Positions 61,847-64,000 of a DNA stretch of 64,000 nucleotides are shown here, one piece after another (within the stretch, counting starts at the first letter, position 1; each line of letters opens with the position of its first letter). The position numbers and the translations under genes were made by a program. This stretch comes from Sphingopyxis alaskensis RB2256 (GTDB lineage: Bacteria > Pseudomonadota > Alphaproteobacteria > Sphingomonadales > Sphingomonadaceae), in contig NC_008048.1 in assembly GCF_000013985.1 (NCBI RefSeq), forward strand, positions 558,001 to 622,000. Direction: 5' to 3'. The notes beneath the pieces are model-generated. The model was not told where the DNA came from, did not search any database, and worked only from the letters and a program-made list of their open reading frames with translations.

Positions 61847-63492
61847 TGGCCACTGCCATTTCCGCCAACAAGGCCGAACTGCTCGCGATCGCCAACAGCG
61901 TCGCCAGCGAGAAGATGATCGACAAGGCTATCGTCATCGAGGCGATCGAGGAAGCGATCCAGCGTGCCGCGCGCGCCCGCTATGGCGCCGAGAACGACAT
62001 TCGCGCCAAGCTCGACCCGCAGACCGGCGACCTGCGCCTGTGGCGCGTCGTCGAAGTGGTCGAGACGGTCGAGGATTATTTCAAGCAGGTCGACCTCGCC
62101 GCCGGGCAAAAGTTGCAGAAGGACGCCAGGATCGGCGACTTCATCGTCGATCCGCTGCCCGCCGTCGACCTTGGCCGCATCGACGCGCAGTCGGCGAAGC
62201 AGGTGATCTTCCAGAAGGTTCGCGAAGCCGACCGGGAACGCCAGTATCAGGAGTTCAAGGATCGCGCCGGAGAGATTATCACCGGCGTCGTGAAATCGGT
62301 CGAGTTCGGCCATATCGTCGTCAATCTGGGCCGCGCCGAGGGCGTGATCCGCCGCGACCAGCAAATCCCGCGCGAATTGATGCGCGTCGGCGACCGCGTC
62401 CGCGCGCTGATCCTGTCGGTGCGCAGCGAAACGCGCGGGCCGCAGATTTTCCTCTCGCGCGCGCATCCCGACTTCATGAAAAAGCTGTTCGCGCAGGAGG
62501 TGCCCGAAATCTATGATGGCATCATCGAGATCAAGGCTGCCGCGCGCGATCCGGGCAGCCGGGCGAAGATCGGCGTGATCAGCTATGACAGCAGCATCGA
62601 CCCCGTCGGCGCCTGTGTGGGCATGAAGGGCAGCCGCGTTCAGGCGGTCGTTCAGGAATTGCAGGGCGAAAAGATCGACATCATTCCCTGGTCGGAGGAC
62701 ACGGCGACCTTCGTGGTCAATGCGCTTCAGCCGGCCACGGTGCAGCGCGTCGTCATCGACGAGGATGATGGTCGCATCGAGGTCGTCGTCCCCGACGATC
62801 AGCTCAGCCTCGCCATCGGTCGCCGCGGCCAGAACGTCCGTCTTGCCAGCCAGCTGACCGGCAAGCAGATCGATATCATGACCGAGGCGGATGCGAGCGA
62901 GAAGCGGCAGCGCGAATTCGTCGAACGCTCGACGATGTTCCAGGAGGAACTCGACGTCGACGAAACACTGGCACAGCTCCTCGTCGCCGAAGGCTTCAGC
63001 GAGCTCGAGGAAGTCGCCTATGTGCCGCTCGACGAACTGGCAAGCATCGAGGGTTTCGACGAGGAACTGGCGCAGGAACTGCAGAGTCGCGCTGCCGAGG
63101 GGCTGGAGCGTCGCGAGGAGGCGGCGCGCGCCGAGCGTCGCGAACTGGGCGTCGAGGATGCACTCGCCGACATCCCGCACCTGACCGAAGCGATGCTTGT
63201 CACGCTCGGCAAGGCCGGAATCAGGACGCTCGACGATCTTGCAGACCTTGCGACCGACGAACTGATCGCCAAGAAACGAACCGACAACCGCCGCGGCCCG
63301 GCGCGCAGCGAGCGCGCCGAGGACAAGGGCGGCGTGCTCGGCGAATATGGCCTGAGCGAAGAGCAGGGCAACGAGATCATCATGGCGGCGCGTGCGCACT
63401 GGTTCGACGATGAGGAGTCGAGCGAGCCGGCAACCGCGCCCGCGGCGGAGCCGCAAAACGGGGAGGCCGCCGATGCGGACCCCGCGCAATGA
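61846..63492 (+). CDS. nusA: Transcription termination/antitermination protein NusA
   Basis: RNA polymerase-associated elongation factor of 548 residues. Domains in order: N-terminal RNAP-binding domain (about 1-125, IVIEAIEEAIQRAARARYG), S1 (about 135-200, GEIITGVVKSVEFGHIVVNLG), KH1 and KH2 (about 230-345, DPVGACVGMKGSRVQAVVQEL and SLAIGRRGQNVRLASQLTG), and C-terminal acidic repeats (about 365-515). The last 30 residues are Glu/Pro/Ala-rich. The 3' end overlaps ylxR by 20 bases. Confidence 0.98.
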   Translation: MATAISANKAELLAIANSVASEKMIDKAIVIEAIEEAIQRAARARYGAENDIRAKLDPQTGDLRLWRVVEVVETVEDYFKQVDLAAGQKLQKDARIGDFIVDPLPAVDLGRIDAQSAKQVIFQKVREADRERQYQEFKDRAGEIITGVVKSVEFGHIVVNLGRAEGVIRRDQQIPRELMRVGDRVRALILSVRSETRGPQIFLSRAHPDFMKKLFAQEVPEIYDGIIEIKAAARDPGSRAKIGVISYDSSIDPVGACVGMKGSRVQAVVQELQGEKIDIIPWSEDTATFVVNALQPATVQRVVIDEDDGRIEVVVPDDQLSLAIGRRGQNVRLASQLTGKQIDIMTEADASEKRQREFVERSTMFQEELDVDETLAQLLVAEGFSELEEVAYVPLDELASIEGFDEELAQELQSRAAEGLERREEAARAERRELGVEDALADIPHLTEAMLVTLGKAGIRTLDDLADLATDELIAKKRTDNRRGPARSERAEDKGGVLGEYGLSEEQGNEIIMAARAHWFDDEESSEPATAPAAEPQNGEAADADPAQ

Positions 63493-64000
63493 TCAACTGA
63501 GCCAAACCGACCGCGCAAAGGGGCGCGGCCACCATGTGCCCGAGCGGCGCTGCGTCGTCACCGGTGAGGTTTCGCCGGTAGAGCGGCTCGTGCGTCTGGC
63601 GCTCGGTCCCGACGGCGGCATTGCGCCGGATGTTCACGGCAAGGCGCCTGGCCGCGGCGCGTGGATCGGCGTCGACCGCGTGACCCTCGAAGCTGCGCAG
63701 GCCAAGGGCAAGCTCAAGGCGGGCCTCGCGCGCGCGCTGCACGAAGGCGGCTTCACGATCCCCGACGATCTGGGCGCGCGGATCGAGGCGCAGCTGGCCC
63801 GCGCGACGCTCGACCGGCTGGGACTCGAATCGCGAGCGGGAATGCTCATCAGCGGCAACGACAAGATCGAACAGGCGGCGCGGCGCGGGCAGGTTCGCCT
63901 GCTCCTCCACGCGAGCGATGCGGGTGACGACGGTCGCAAGAAACTGGCGCAGGCGTGGCGCGTCGGCGAGGATGACGAAGGATCGGGCCGCGAAGGACTG
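63473..64000 (+). CDS. YlxR-type RNA-binding protein (3' end outside window)
   Basis: DUF448/YlxR family protein encoded between nusA and infB in most bacteria. The frame opens with ATG at 63473, overlaps the nusA end, and stays open to the window end (176 codons). The YlxR core is PERRCVVTGEVSPVERLVRLALG and GKAPGRGAWIG. After about residue 95 a second domain similar to L7Ae-type ribosomal proteins follows (LGLESRAGMLISGNDKIEQA, GQVRLLLHASDAG). This two-domain fusion is common in alphaproteobacteria. infB is expected next. Confidence 0.92.
   Translation, partial: MRTPRNDQLSQTDRAKGRGHHVPERRCVVTGEVSPVERLVRLALGPDGGIAPDVHGKAPGRGAWIGVDRVTLEAAQAKGKLKAGLARALHEGGFTIPDDLGARIEAQLARATLDRLGLESRAGMLISGNDKIEQAARRGQVRLLLHASDAGDDGRKKLAQAWRVGEDDEGSGREGL

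Overview
The window is G+C-rich chromosomal DNA of an alphaproteobacterium, most likely a member of Sphingomonadales (Sphingopyxis or a close relative). The taxonomic call is inference. It rests on a ctrA cell-cycle regulator with a CtrA box and GANTC sites, the nadD-rsfS-rlmH-envC-ctpA order, coq7, phhA, and several families of short palindromic repeats between genes. It is almost entirely core genome: I see no prophage, integrase, transposase, rRNA or CRISPR array.

Layout. 1-7.3 kb: 3' end of pnp, a secreted cyclophilin, bamD, recN, a GNAT acetyltransferase, a small inverted-repeat element carrying a frameshifted DUF559 endonuclease gene, and ligA. 7.3-12.4 kb: a small DUF2946-like ORF, the modABC molybdate transporter, phhA, prmA and an SDR dehydrogenase. 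12.5-19.5 kb: a soluble chemoreceptor, an Lrp/AsnC regulator divergent from ald, azoR and pirin with a LysR regulator, and ctrA. 19.9-22.6 kb: the alpha ribosomal operon rpsM-rpsK-rpoA-rplQ (minus strand). 22.8-33.7 kb (minus strand): a CysQ-like phosphatase, pmbA, two unknown genes, coq7, dsbB, ctpA, an envC-like M23 factor, rlmH, rsfS, nadD, a ParE/RHH toxin-antitoxin pair and proA. 33.8-43.1 kb: a DUF3667 protein, an enoyl-CoA hydratase, purC, an M16 protease, bfr and bfd, purS and purQ. 43.0-52.2 kb: yhhQ, tRNA-Arg(UCU), a di-iron ODP-like protein divergent from a TetR regulator, an MFS sugar transporter with a LacI regulator, an exported methyltransferase-like protein, a DUF885 peptidase and nhaA. 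52.3-64 kb: an NfrB-like glycosyltransferase with an NfrA-like partner, TauE/SafE with a TIGR02186 protein, a HerA-like ATPase, a VOC protein, a SleB-type hydrolase, a lipoprotein, then rimP-nusA-ylxR running off the end.

Several regulatory sites can be read by eye: a perfect CtrA box plus two GANTC sites before ctrA, a LexA-like box before recN, Fur-like palindromes before bfd and before an unknown gene beside bfr, alphaproteobacterial CTTGAC-N17-CTATAT type promoters before rpsM and rimP, and palindromes in the TetR, LacI and Lrp regions. Intergenic palindromic repeats are abundant, including perfect 35-bp and 25-bp inverted repeats. The most notable observations are the toxin-antitoxin pair whose toxin stop overlaps the start of the essential gene nadD, the inverted-repeat unit around the DUF559 gene, and the iron-box-linked cluster around bfr. 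Motif searches were by eye only, so no statistics are given.
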